IMG/VR virus record: IMGVR_UViG_3300009448_000011
Span: 41,688-105,687 of that record
DNA from: a virus
Length of the DNA stretch: 64,000 nucleotides
Reading direction: 5' to 3' (one strand)
Within the stretch, counting starts at the first letter, position 1. Every line of letters begins with the position of its first letter. The translations under genes and the position numbers were made by a program. Positions 32,886-41,548 of the stretch are shown here, piece by piece. Below the pieces are notes generated by a model. That model ran no database searches, was not told the origin of the DNA, and saw only the letters and a list, made by a program, of their open reading frames with translations.

Positions 32886-33478
32886 TGCATAAAACAATTA
32901 AATATTATAATGATAAATTTGATATTGATGGAATACAATTTCCAAATTCAATAGTTAAAACAACTAAACCGTCTTTTGCCTGCGAAGATGAAATAAAAGA
33001 ATTATTTTATAAAGAAGCGTCAGGTCAAAATCAAATAGTGTTTAAAGATGATTCTATAAAAAATATTTCTGATTTTGACCCTTTTTATAATGAATTAATA
33101 TTATTAGCTTCTTATTTTGAATTTGAATATAAAGAAATTTTATTTAAAGAAACTCAAATAATTATAGATAAACCGCTTCCTATTGTAGATTTTAAAGAAC
33201 TTTTTGCGCACGACATTACTGCAAAAAAACAAAGTATTAAGATAAAAATAGTAGAAGAATTAATAGGAAAAGAAATACTAACAGATAAATTTTATTTTAA
33301 TATCCTAGATAGATTGAAAAAAACTTTATTAATTCAAAGTGATTGGACTCAACTACCCGATGTTCAATCTTCTTTTTCTGATGAAGAAAAACAATCCTGG
33401 ATTATGTATAGGTTATCGTTACGTAATTTAGATAATGTTACAGATCCTTTAAAAGCAAGATTGCCTAAATACCCTTAA
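32885..33478 (+). CDS. Tail fibre assembly chaperone-like protein
   Basis: 197 aa. The C-terminus TLLIQSDWTQLPDVQ...EEKQSWIMYRLSLRNLDNVTDPL matches the SDWTQLPDV...WxxYRQxLR signature of phage tail assembly chaperones encoded directly after fibre genes. Its ATG overlaps the fibre stop. The N-terminal 120 residues would contact the specific fibre. Confidence 0.82.
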   Translation: MHKTIKYYNDKFDIDGIQFPNSIVKTTKPSFACEDEIKELFYKEASGQNQIVFKDDSIKNISDFDPFYNELILLASYFEFEYKEILFKETQIIIDKPLPIVDFKELFAHDITAKKQSIKIKIVEELIGKEILTDKFYFNILDRLKKTLLIQSDWTQLPDVQSSFSDEEKQSWIMYRLSLRNLDNVTDPLKARLPKYP

Positions 33479-33489
33479 TTTCAACTTCA

Positions 33490-35856
33490 TTAAAACATTT
33501 TGTGAAGATTTAATTTGTGTTCCATTAAATTAATATAAAATAAAAAATCTTTTTCTTCTATACTAATTTCCGATTGAAAATAATTTTTAACACGGTAGTA
33601 TTTAAGAAAAGGAAGTTTAGTTAAATAATCCTGACATTCATTATATATATATATACATTCTTTTTGTATTTTTAAGGGTACTTTAAGGTCAACAAAAAGT
33701 TCATTATATCCTTTTTGTTGTAAACTTTTCTTCATTAATTGTAAATCATTATTAATTAATAAAGCATAGCTTTCTAATTCTTTATTGTTATTTAAATATT
33801 TTAGTGCTCCCTGATATTGATTATTTAAGTAACCAAATAAACTATTTTTTTCAGACAAGTTTTTATAATTAAAAAGAAGAAAAACTTCTTGATGATTTTG
33901 GAAGTAATAGTAAATAAAAAGATTTAGGCCTAAGAGATTTAAATTAGATTGATGAATTAAATAATCTTGTTTAATAACGTCTAACAAATTAACCCAATTA
34001 GAGCTAGTGAAATTCTTAGTTAAAGTAGGGATATAGTAAATATTAGATATAGAAATTTTTTTATAAATTAAATAGTTATTTAATCTTTCTATAAAATTTT
34101 GGATAACTTCTGGATATCTAGTAGTAATACCTAAATTTAGAAAAGGCACTAAATTCTGGGATAATTCTTCTTCATTTAAAAAATAACAAGTGCGAAGGGG
34201 AGCTTTTAACACTTTTATTTCTTTACACCACGCGCCTAAACCTCGAGCTCTTTCTCTTTGTTTAGTTTTGTGTAATTGTAATATAGTAAATACATTTGTA
34301 TTAGAAGGTTTTTTTTTAACAAAAGGATTATCTTCATTAAATTCTTTAATAATATTAGATAAATATACTGTATCTAAAGTTCTAAGAATCCATGGTTGTA
34401 CTTTATCTAAATCTACAGAAGAAACACAAATAAAATTAGTGTCACTTAATTGTTCCCTATTTTTTTGGATATAAGCTTTTAAATATTTTTTATAATTATT
34501 ATATTTACTATCTTGTACACATAATATATACTTATTTTTTCCTGTATAAATAGTACTAGTTTGTATTTTATTTAATACATCAATTTCTTTAGATTTTAAT
34601 TTAGACCAGGATTTATCTAATTTATAGACTTTAAAAGTATCAGGGAGTTCTTTTTCGATAAAAATAGCATAAAACTTATCAAAAGAAAGGTTTTCAGGTT
34701 GCCAAGTTAATAAACTTAAAAATTTTGTACGTAATATATTAGGATAATTTACATAAGAAATAGTTGCGGAAATAAAGTCAGGGTTATGAATTAAATCAAT
34801 ACGCAAATATTTATAAAATTCTATAAAAAAAAGATATAAATATTGATAAAGTTCTAAGCAAGTTTTTTTAGTATATTGTAAATTTTCTCTAGAGGCAGAA
34901 ATATCTAAAGTACCTATAGGGACGTTAATCTCAAAAGAATACAAACATAAAACGTCAATAAATGTAAAAAACAACTCAGTATTTTTTAGATTGTCTATGT
35001 AATAAGGACAATTAGTAGTTATATAATATAAAACTTCGGGTGTAATATTACTAAAAGAACTTTTTAATAATTCTAAATCTAATTTATAAGGAATATCATA
35101 TATAACGACTACGTGTTTACAACCGTGTTTAGCTTCCCAATAATTAGTATCTACTAATAATAACGACCATAGTTTACCAAAATAGTTATAAGTATTTGTT
35201 TTTAAAGTTAAACGAGCTTCTAAAGTTTTATTTAAAAAATTAAACTTACTTTTAGTATATGTTAAATACAAAGATAAGCTTTTGAAAATATGAGTTAAAT
35301 CTTTTGTATTAAAAGGAACACTAACTTTTGTTCCAGGTAAAAACTCAATAATATTACTATCATTTTCTTCTAATAAAGTTAAAGAGCCTACCCGAGACTC
35401 ATCAATATATTGAACCCATTTTCTATAAATATTTATATTATTTTCTACAGTATAAGTTTCAATCCAAAAATGATCAGAATAAGCTAAAGCAGATTTACTA
35501 CCTAAGCCCCAACCACCTTGAAGATTATTATCTTCTCTTTTATCAGATTTTCCCATTTTAGAATACACATTAAAAATAATATCTTTATCCATAGAGTGGC
35601 CATAATCTCTTATAGAAAAGATATTAGACCCAAAGAGATATTCAATATTAATATCTATGGGAAGATCTATGTTAGCTTTTGTATGCGCGTCTACTGCATT
35701 GCTATAGAGTTCTCGTACAAAAGAAGAAATAGGATCTGTATAAATATTATTCCTCAATAAATTCATAATAGTTGAGGTATTTTCTAAATCTAGACTCATT
35801 TGTGTAGAAAGTTTCCCTTCAAAATGTCTAGACGTATTAACATTATTTAATTTCAT
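33490..35856 (-). CDS. rIIA-like GHKL ATPase
   Basis: 788 aa. The N-terminal domain has the GHKL fold motifs: FVRELYSNAVDAH (Asn box), FSIRDYGHSMDKD (G1-like) and GGWGLGSKSALAYSD (G2 lid). Size and order match T4 rIIA-type proteins, membrane-associated factors tied to lysis inhibition and exclusion by prophages. The long C-terminal part is unassigned. A partner rIIB is not evident here. Confidence 0.75.
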   Translation of the reverse strand: MKLNNVNTSRHFEGKLSTQMSLDLENTSTIMNLLRNNIYTDPISSFVRELYSNAVDAHTKANIDLPIDINIEYLFGSNIFSIRDYGHSMDKDIIFNVYSKMGKSDKREDNNLQGGWGLGSKSALAYSDHFWIETYTVENNINIYRKWVQYIDESRVGSLTLLEENDSNIIEFLPGTKVSVPFNTKDLTHIFKSLSLYLTYTKSKFNFLNKTLEARLTLKTNTYNYFGKLWSLLLVDTNYWEAKHGCKHVVVIYDIPYKLDLELLKSSFSNITPEVLYYITTNCPYYIDNLKNTELFFTFIDVLCLYSFEINVPIGTLDISASRENLQYTKKTCLELYQYLYLFFIEFYKYLRIDLIHNPDFISATISYVNYPNILRTKFLSLLTWQPENLSFDKFYAIFIEKELPDTFKVYKLDKSWSKLKSKEIDVLNKIQTSTIYTGKNKYILCVQDSKYNNYKKYLKAYIQKNREQLSDTNFICVSSVDLDKVQPWILRTLDTVYLSNIIKEFNEDNPFVKKKPSNTNVFTILQLHKTKQRERARGLGAWCKEIKVLKAPLRTCYFLNEEELSQNLVPFLNLGITTRYPEVIQNFIERLNNYLIYKKISISNIYYIPTLTKNFTSSNWVNLLDVIKQDYLIHQSNLNLLGLNLFIYYYFQNHQEVFLLFNYKNLSEKNSLFGYLNNQYQGALKYLNNNKELESYALLINNDLQLMKKSLQQKGYNELFVDLKVPLKIQKECIYIYNECQDYLTKLPFLKYYRVKNYFQSEISIEEKDFLFYINLMEHKLNLHKMF

Positions 35857-35867
35857 TTGTAAAATTT

Positions 35868-35904
35868 GTTAAAAATATTAAAGAAGGTTTCAATACGACC
35901 TTCC
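35868..35904 (-). terminator. Terminator after the VWA protein gene
   Basis: GAAGGT/ACCTTC stem with a 9-nt loop followed by T-rich sequence on the minus strand, just beyond the stop at 35913. Confidence 0.55.
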
Positions 35905-35912
35905 TTAATAAT

Positions 35913-38285
35913 TTAAGTTTTAATAATATATAGTGCTTTACCGGCAGTTTTAGGAACTTCCACTGTTGTATTAATGACCCACAATAAATTAGTATTTTTA
36001 ATTTGGGAAGCAGTAGGAAAAACACAATAACCATCTGAAGCAATAATGCTTAAAATAGGGGTATATTTTTTAATACCGTAAAGTAGAGGAGTTACCATAT
36101 CAGTGCCCCCACCACCTTCAGCGCGAATCCACCCGTTTTTAATTTTATCTAAAAAGTTAGCGCCATCAGCTTTAACAATATATTCACTACGAACTTTTGT
36201 ATCTGCAAAAATCAAAGCAATTTCTACATTAGTTTGTGTTTGAACATTTTGTATTTCTGTACAAAACATAGTTAATTCTTCTTCATTAAAACAAGAACCA
36301 CTAGTATCTATTATTACTAACATTTTATCTAGACCCTTTTTATTTAAAAGACCAGGCATATAAACATTAGGGTTAGGTAAAGAGCCCATTCTTCTTGCAG
36401 GTTTACTCCACGTTTGTTCTAAAACAGGCATACACCTTTTAATTAAATATTTACGTAATTCTACATGCCAAGAAATTTGAGGTTTATAAACATCAGGATT
36501 AACTTTACCTAATATAGAATTGTTAGAATTAAGTGATTGAGCTTTAGCCCTATTATATCTTTGTGTCCATTGAAAATCATCTATTTGTGAAGAAGTAGAA
36601 TCTTCTTTATTGGCTTCTTTTATATCATCGCCTGCAAATAATGTATGTTTGCTTGCTAATTTTTTAGATAATTCTTCTACTTCTTTTTCTAATTTTTCTA
36701 ATACACTTTCTTCATTATTAGAAGAATCAGGAGGTTTTTTACTATTATTAGCCTTGCCCCCTTTTTTTTTATTTTGGGACTTTGACTGATTTTCTACTTG
36801 TTTTTGTAAATTATCTCGTAATGTTTTAATTAAATATTCATATAAACTTTCTGAGGTCCAGTGACTAAAATGTTTTCTTTCACTTTGCGCAATATTACAC
36901 TCAGAATATATACTCTCTAAATTAACTACTTCTTTTTTATTTAAATATAAATAGGAGGGTGATCCTACTTTTTGTTCATCTTTAAATCCAATACTTTCAT
37001 TTATAATTGCATCACAATTATGAGTCACTACATTACTTGCAAGATATATGTGCGTTTCAGTTTCAATGTTATACACTAATCCTTCATAATATTGCTTAGA
37101 AATATGTTTAATAGGAGTTAATATATAATCCTTAGTAGTTTTCCATATTTGACTATTATTTACATTTCTAGAAGATTTAGTAGTTTTAATATATGACAGT
37201 AAATAGCCACTTTCTACATAATCAATAGTTAAAAATTTATTATGTTTTGCAAATAATAATTGTAATTGTCTAGCTAATAAATTTGAAGATGTCCACGCAG
37301 TTAATTTATTTTTATTTCGGTGCCCTTCCCCATCAAAATAACCTTTAATAAAACTAGCAGTTAAATTATTAGGTAAATCTAAAAGCCAATTCGGCAATTC
37401 TGTTTTTTCTTTTATTAAAATTGAATTACAAATAGATACAATATAATAATAGTAGGAAAGAAAAGTAGAAGAAATTAAGGCTAAAGAATTAAAATAAGAT
37501 GAGATTCGATTATTTGGAATTAAATCAAAAGAACCTTTAGCCAGAAAATAGCCTATGGAATATAATAAATCATTTGTAAGGAGAAAGTTAGAAGGAAAAG
37601 GAGGGAGAATAGGAGGAATTAAAGAAGAATGAAGTTTAGGGATACATAAATAATCTTGAGTAATATTTAACTCTTGTGCTGTTTTCCAACTATAATTAAT
37701 TTGGTTATTAGAGTTAAAGTTAGCAACGTAAAAAGGATGATCTTGGGTAGCTTCAATATTCAAACAACCAGTGGGTTTAATAGTATACATATCATCTTGA
37801 TATATATTTTCCATAGTGTTTGTAATAGTGCCGCCAACTAAAGTGGTATCGCCTATGATTAAATCTTCTATATTCTTGAAACCTTCTAAGGTAAGAATAG
37901 GTTCTCCTGGTTTAAAACAAGCAATATTATATAAATTGCTAATTCTTTTTTTACCACGTATACAATGTCTAAATACAATATGAAGCATTTCATGAATAAT
38001 AACTGCACATTGTACAGGAATTTCTAATGAAAAAAATCTATCAGCAAAAAACATTTCATCGCCATTAGTATAAGCCACCTGTTCAAAATAAGGGTGAGAA
38101 TCAGGGACTACAGAACTAGGAACAAAAGTCAATAAGCCTTGTAGAGAATTATCTTCACATATAATACGAGCTCTTAAATTATGTAAAATCCTAATTTTTT
38201 TATCATAAGAAATATTAGAAGGAGGAAAACTATCTGCTAATTTTTCATCAGACATAGAAAATAAAGAAGTTTCAATCATAGTCAA
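35913..38285 (-). CDS. Metallopeptidase-like/VWA domain protein interrupted by an intein
   Basis: 790 aa including a 301-aa intein; 489 aa after splicing. The N-terminal part has VIIHEMLHIVFRH (HExxH zinc motif) and the spliced ...YNIACDAIINESI, as in DUF2201-type putative metallopeptidases. The C-terminal part is VWA-like with MLVIIDTSGSCFNEEE (MIDAS DxSxS) and EGGGGTDMVTPLL. A Ser/Lys-rich linker joins them. Together with the MoxR-like ATPase encoded next to it, it forms a MoxR-VWA pair that usually acts as a chaperone or remodelling system. Confidence 0.85.
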   Translation of the reverse strand: MTMIETSLFSMSDEKLADSFPPSNISYDKKIRILHNLRARIICEDNSLQGLLTFVPSSVVPDSHPYFEQVAYTNGDEMFFADRFFSLEIPVQCAVIIHEMLHIVFRHCIRGKKRISNLYNIACFKPGEPILTLEGFKNIEDLIIGDTTLVGGTITNTMENIYQDDMYTIKPTGCLNIEATQDHPFYVANFNSNNQINYSWKTAQELNITQDYLCIPKLHSSLIPPILPPFPSNFLLTNDLLYSIGYFLAKGSFDLIPNNRISSYFNSLALISSTFLSYYYYIVSICNSILIKEKTELPNWLLDLPNNLTASFIKGYFDGEGHRNKNKLTAWTSSNLLARQLQLLFAKHNKFLTIDYVESGYLLSYIKTTKSSRNVNNSQIWKTTKDYILTPIKHISKQYYEGLVYNIETETHIYLASNVVTHNCDAIINESIGFKDEQKVGSPSYLYLNKKEVVNLESIYSECNIAQSERKHFSHWTSESLYEYLIKTLRDNLQKQVENQSKSQNKKKGGKANNSKKPPDSSNNEESVLEKLEKEVEELSKKLASKHTLFAGDDIKEANKEDSTSSQIDDFQWTQRYNRAKAQSLNSNNSILGKVNPDVYKPQISWHVELRKYLIKRCMPVLEQTWSKPARRMGSLPNPNVYMPGLLNKKGLDKMLVIIDTSGSCFNEEELTMFCTEIQNVQTQTNVEIALIFADTKVRSEYIVKADGANFLDKIKNGWIRAEGGGGTDMVTPLLYGIKKYTPILSIIASDGYCVFPTASQIKNTNLLWVINTTVEVPKTAGKALYIIKT
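37017..37919 (-). other. Intein in the VWA/metallopeptidase protein
   Basis: 301 aa, from Cys (CFKPGEPILTLEGF, block A) to ASNVVTHN with a Cys +1 residue. Block B is ATQDHPFYV. Dodecapeptide motifs SIGYFLAKGSF and FIKGYFDGEGH show a LAGLIDADG homing endonuclease. All class 1 splicing residues are present. Confidence 0.9.
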
Positions 38286-38685
38286 TTCCTAATAATTCTG
38301 TTAAAGCAAACTGAGCATCAAATAATTGAATAGTGTTAGGTCTACTAAACTCAAATAAATATTGTTGAAATACGCCTAAAGATTTTTCATAATATTTTTC
38401 AACAATAGCATTTACAATAAGTTTTTCATCAAATAAAAAAGTAATTTCTTGGTATTGAGCTGCGGTGCCTAAATAGACAGTAAATCTAATAGTAGGATCT
38501 ACTACATCAACTCCCTGACTATTTTGATAAGTAGGAAAAAATATCAAAACAGCAAATTTTACTATATCTTCGTGTGTAAAATTACGAGAAGATAGAATTT
38601 CATACCCTCGATTAGTAAAACTATAGTAAGCCAATAATTCTGCTATTACTTTTAATTTGTTTTTATATTCTAAGTTTTTTGTCAC
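38272..38685 (-). CDS. Hypothetical protein of the MoxR/VWA cluster
   Basis: 137 aa between the MoxR-like and VWA genes, overlapping the latter by 14 nt. Alpha/beta composition without recognisable motifs. Its position suggests an accessory subunit of the MoxR-VWA system. Confidence 0.6.
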   Translation of the reverse strand: MTKNLEYKNKLKVIAELLAYYSFTNRGYEILSSRNFTHEDIVKFAVLIFFPTYQNSQGVDVVDPTIRFTVYLGTAAQYQEITFLFDEKLIVNAIVEKYYEKSLGVFQQYLFEFSRPNTIQLFDAQFALTELLGIDYD

Positions 38686-38715
38686 GGGGAGTTTCTCCTT
38701 ATATAATTTTAAAAA

Positions 38716-39507
38716 TTAAACAGATATTAAATCACTAAAAGCTTGCATATGTTCTTTGCGCATTGCTTTATATGCCTCAGACTTACCAATTTTGTAGGGT
38801 AGTTTTTTATTATCTATTTTTTGTGCTTTACTAAATAGAGTAATCACACTTGTCACTAAAATTTCTTTACGAGGTAAATTATCTTCAATACTTCCTAATA
38901 CATTAAATACATAACATGCCGCTATAAATTCTTCTTCTGTTTTACAATACGACGGTAATGAATAACTTAATCCATATAAACCAGTTATTTTAGTAGGAAG
39001 AATATTTTTAATTAAGCGATCATCTTGGAGGACACCTAGACGAATATATTCAGACATAGGGGCAAGGCTAGCTAATTCTTCAATAACAAAAAAGAATTCA
39101 TGAGCAGTAGCGGCGCCTAAAAGACCTGGTAAAATAATTTTTAATTGTTGTTCATCAGTAATTTTCTCCATAATATTGGAACATTTTTCCCATGAACGGC
39201 TAGAAGGATTAATTTTATCATCATTATCTGCGACTGATTTAAAACCTTCGTCAAGAAATTCAGGACGAGCTCTTAAAAAAGCTTTAATAGAAGGAATAAT
39301 AGGGCGGCCGTTTTCTGCGCGATGGGCTTCCCATTTTAACCAAGCATTTACAGAAGTCATTACGTCAAAATGAATAAAACGATCTGAGATAGCACTAGAT
39401 AACTCATAGGCTATAGCACCATCTTCTACTCTATTTCCTGCTGCAATAATCATTACATTATCAGGAACTTTATATTTATCAATTTTTCTATCTAATATTA
39501 ATTCGTA
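38716..39507 (-). CDS. MoxR-like AAA+ ATPase, exon 2
   Basis: 263 codons beginning YELILDRKIDKYKVPDNVMIIAAGN (sensor 1) and continuing through DRFIHFDV, the arginine-finger region typical of MoxR proteins. An in-frame ATG 8 codons upstream lies in intron sequence. Joined to exon 1 it gives a 385-aa ATPase that would act with the VWA protein. Confidence 0.88.
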   Translation of the reverse strand, partial: YELILDRKIDKYKVPDNVMIIAAGNRVEDGAIAYELSSAISDRFIHFDVMTSVNAWLKWEAHRAENGRPIIPSIKAFLRARPEFLDEGFKSVADNDDKINPSSRSWEKCSNIMEKITDEQQLKIILPGLLGAATAHEFFFVIEELASLAPMSEYIRLGVLQDDRLIKNILPTKITGLYGLSYSLPSYCKTEEEFIAACYVFNVLGSIEDNLPRKEILVTSVITLFSKAQKIDNKKLPYKIGKSEAYKAMRKEHMQAFSDLISV

Positions 39508-39752
39508 CATTAATATACCTTTAATTTTCATTAAAGAACGGAATACATTTTAATCTTTACTATATTTATATAGTATTAAGACTTGGACACTCTAGGTAAA
39601 ATTATAGTCTGTTTAACTTAAGACATCATTTACTACTCTCTACATTATTATTAAACATTACTTTAATAATTAACACGGGATTACCTTATAGTTTCCTACT
39701 TAGGTTTCCCCGTTAGCCTAATCTCTATTTGTTCTTTTTTGATTAAACCCTA

Positions 39753-39781
39753 TTGACTTATTAAAACCAATACATTATAAT
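39753..39781 (+). promoter_or_regulatory. Sigma-70 promoter of cassette copy 4
   Basis: TTGACT at 39753-39758, a 17-nt spacer and TATAAT at 39776-39781, antisense within the intron. Confidence 0.78.
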
Positions 39782-39820
39782 ATATTTAAATACACACACA
39801 TTTACAAATAAGAAATTCAA

Positions 39821-40411
39821 GTGGACATACAAAGTTGTAAAAATCTTCAAGCATTAATTGATAAAGACAATAATATTGAACTCATAGAAATATGGGCTAA
39901 TATATTGTATTTAAGAATGCGAAAAGGAAAAAACAAATTTTGTAGTAAAAAAAGAATAACTAATTTAAAAGAAGGTGTTTATTTAAATATCTATACTTTT
40001 TCTAAAAATGAATACAAACAATTACAGCAAAAATATCACCCTGACACCAGCTCAAAATATTTACACATTTCAAAAAGTCTTAATCAATGGAAAGATTTAT
40101 TATCTAGATGTGACTACAGAGTCCAAAATAGAAGCATATATCTTGACATTGCTGCAACATATTCCAACAACCCATCCATATTCTCTATTGAAAAATCAAT
40201 TAGAATATTCAGTATGGCAAAAGAGGCCCGACTTTTCGACGGACTACTCGAGGATACCGCAGAGTGGGCAGAAGGATGTGATGAAGCCTGGCTCGCTCAA
40301 CAAAGAGCTGAGAGCCAATCTAGGTGGAAAGAATGGTCTAACTGGCAACGTGGTCGAGATAAAGAAGGAAATAAAATTAGAGACACTTATGACGGAACTC
40401 TTCCTTTTTAA
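39821..40411 (+). CDS. Cassette ORF A, copy 4 (HPD-motif protein)
   Basis: 196 aa with a GTG start (GTGGACATACAAAGT, aligned with the ATG starts of the other copies). CKNLQALIDKDNNIELIEIW is almost identical to copy 3. YKQLQQKYHPDTSS and ISKSLNQWKDLL form the J-like element. The C-terminal part is longer and Glu/Trp-rich before YDGTLPF. Function unknown. Confidence 0.73.
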   Translation: MDIQSCKNLQALIDKDNNIELIEIWANILYLRMRKGKNKFCSKKRITNLKEGVYLNIYTFSKNEYKQLQQKYHPDTSSKYLHISKSLNQWKDLLSRCDYRVQNRSIYLDIAATYSNNPSIFSIEKSIRIFSMAKEARLFDGLLEDTAEWAEGCDEAWLAQQRAESQSRWKEWSNWQRGRDKEGNKIRDTYDGTLPF

Positions 40412-40814
40412 TACAGAAGAAGAAGTATTTCTTGCTCCTCTCGGTAAAACTCACGATCAATTTCTAAAAGAAAATCCTATAGAAACTTCTTCATCTAAAA
40501 TGTATATACTTGCCACTAAACTTCATGCACAAAAATTAGGATTTAAACTAAAAAGATTAAATATGACTTTTGTGGCGCCTCTTGTTTCTAACAAAGCATT
40601 ACAATATGAACAATATCATAACAAAGCTATTAAAAATATAGGAGGAATTGCAGTAGATTTAAAAGTATTTACCTTAGAACAATTCATTAATGAATTATTT
40701 ACTTTAATTCCCGACAGTAAATGGTACATAAAAGATAATCATATTCCTTTTATCGCCTTGTCAAAATCTAAAGTAGAAATATTACAAGAAAATAATTTAG
40801 CCGTTATAATGTAA
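40008..40814 (+). CDS. Cassette ORF B, copy 4 (PD-(D/E)XK-like homing nuclease)
   Basis: 268 aa in the +1 frame inside ORF A. FQKVLINGKIYYL, HPYSLL, KRPDFSTDYS and GNVVEIKKEI carry the nuclease signature. The C-terminal half shows APLVSNKAL, LEQFINELF and SKWYIK like the other copies. It lies in the moxR intron, so the expected target is the intronless moxR Walker B-YEL junction. Confidence 0.77.
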   Translation: MNTNNYSKNITLTPAQNIYTFQKVLINGKIYYLDVTTESKIEAYILTLLQHIPTTHPYSLLKNQLEYSVWQKRPDFSTDYSRIPQSGQKDVMKPGSLNKELRANLGGKNGLTGNVVEIKKEIKLETLMTELFLFNTEEEVFLAPLGKTHDQFLKENPIETSSSKMYILATKLHAQKLGFKLKRLNMTFVAPLVSNKALQYEQYHNKAIKNIGGIAVDLKVFTLEQFINELFTLIPDSKWYIKDNHIPFIALSKSKVEILQENNLAVIM

Positions 40815-40832
40815 TCATATTCATTTTTATTT

Positions 40833-40875
40833 AAATCTCTCTTATTGTGTTATTGCTTTAAGAGAGATTTTTATT
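40833..40875 (+). terminator. Terminator of cassette copy 4
   Basis: AATCTCTCTTA/TAAGAGAGATT stem followed by TTTTTATTT, 20 nt after the ORF B stop. Confidence 0.8.
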
Positions 40876-40939
40876 TGGTACGCAATAGTTTGCCCAGTTT
40901 TACTTATATATTTCTATATAAGGTGCCTACGAATATTTA

Positions 40940-41305
40940 AGCACTTGCTTGTAAACGCGGTTCAGCCGCACTTAATTCATCTAGAAAAATAATACAACCT
41001 TCTTTACCCCAACTAGCAATCATTTCTTCTGTTGGTAAAAATTCAGGTAAATAATAAATAGTTTTTTTACTTTCTTGATGTAGATAAGGAAGTCCTGTTA
41101 AATCAGTACTATCCATTCTAGTAAGTCTTAAATCAATTAGCCCCCAATTTAATTCTGTAGCTATTTGTCTTACAATATCAGATTTACCACAACCAGGTTG
41201 TCCATGTATATATACAGCATTTTTACGTAAGTCTGTATCTTTTGCCATTGTTAAAATACAATTTTTAATTAAATCAGGCGTAGTGGGAATAGTATTAATT
41301 GTCAT
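40940..41305 (-). CDS. MoxR-like AAA+ ATPase, exon 1
   Basis: 122 codons: Walker A HGQPGCGKSDIV and Walker B CIIFLDELSAAEPRLQASA, where coding is interrupted by the intron. The TAA read one codon later lies in the intron. AAA+ proteins of this type use ATP to remodel partners through an adjacent VWA protein. Confidence 0.9.
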
Positions 41306-41356
41306 GTTTTTTCCTATATAAAAAATTAAATCAATTATTTTTCCAAAAGAAGACTT

Positions 41357-41548
41357 TCAGTTTGACTGATGAGATGAATTTTGGTTAAGAATAGTAGAAG
41401 CAATAAGATAAATATCCTTGCCAATAGCGACAGGCTTCCCATGCCACTTAGTGACCAAAGCTTGCATTAAACTTTCATTAAGAATTAACGTTAATTCTAA
41501 TTTAAGTAATTCAGAAGGTTGAATGTTTTTTTGATTTTGAAATGTCAT
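41357..41548 (-). CDS. Small hypothetical protein
   Basis: 63 aa, overlapping the ligase stop by 4 nt. Helical N-terminal half (PSELLKLELTLILNESLMQAL). Unknown function. Confidence 0.5.
   Translation of the reverse strand: MTFQNQKNIQPSELLKLELTLILNESLMQALVTKWHGKPVAIGKDIYLIASTILNQNSSHQSN

Larger units (their letters stand above)
39508..40939 (-). mobile_element. Group I intron in the MoxR-like gene, with antisense cassette copy 4
   Basis: 1432 nt, directly after the Walker B region. The 5' exon ends in T (CAAGCAAGTGCT), the intron ends in G (ATTAATG) before TACGAATTA, and splicing restores QASAYELIL. The minus-strand core GCTAACGGGGAAACC...GGTAATCCCGTG (39674-39717) is a group I P3-P4-Q arrangement and resembles that of the polA motif A intron. 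P7 could not be fixed by eye. Confidence 0.8.

Noticed and set aside
33490-33680. Terminator between the convergent fibre chaperone and rIIA-like genes
   Set aside because: Only a 12-nt gap exists and no stem with a T-run could be found.
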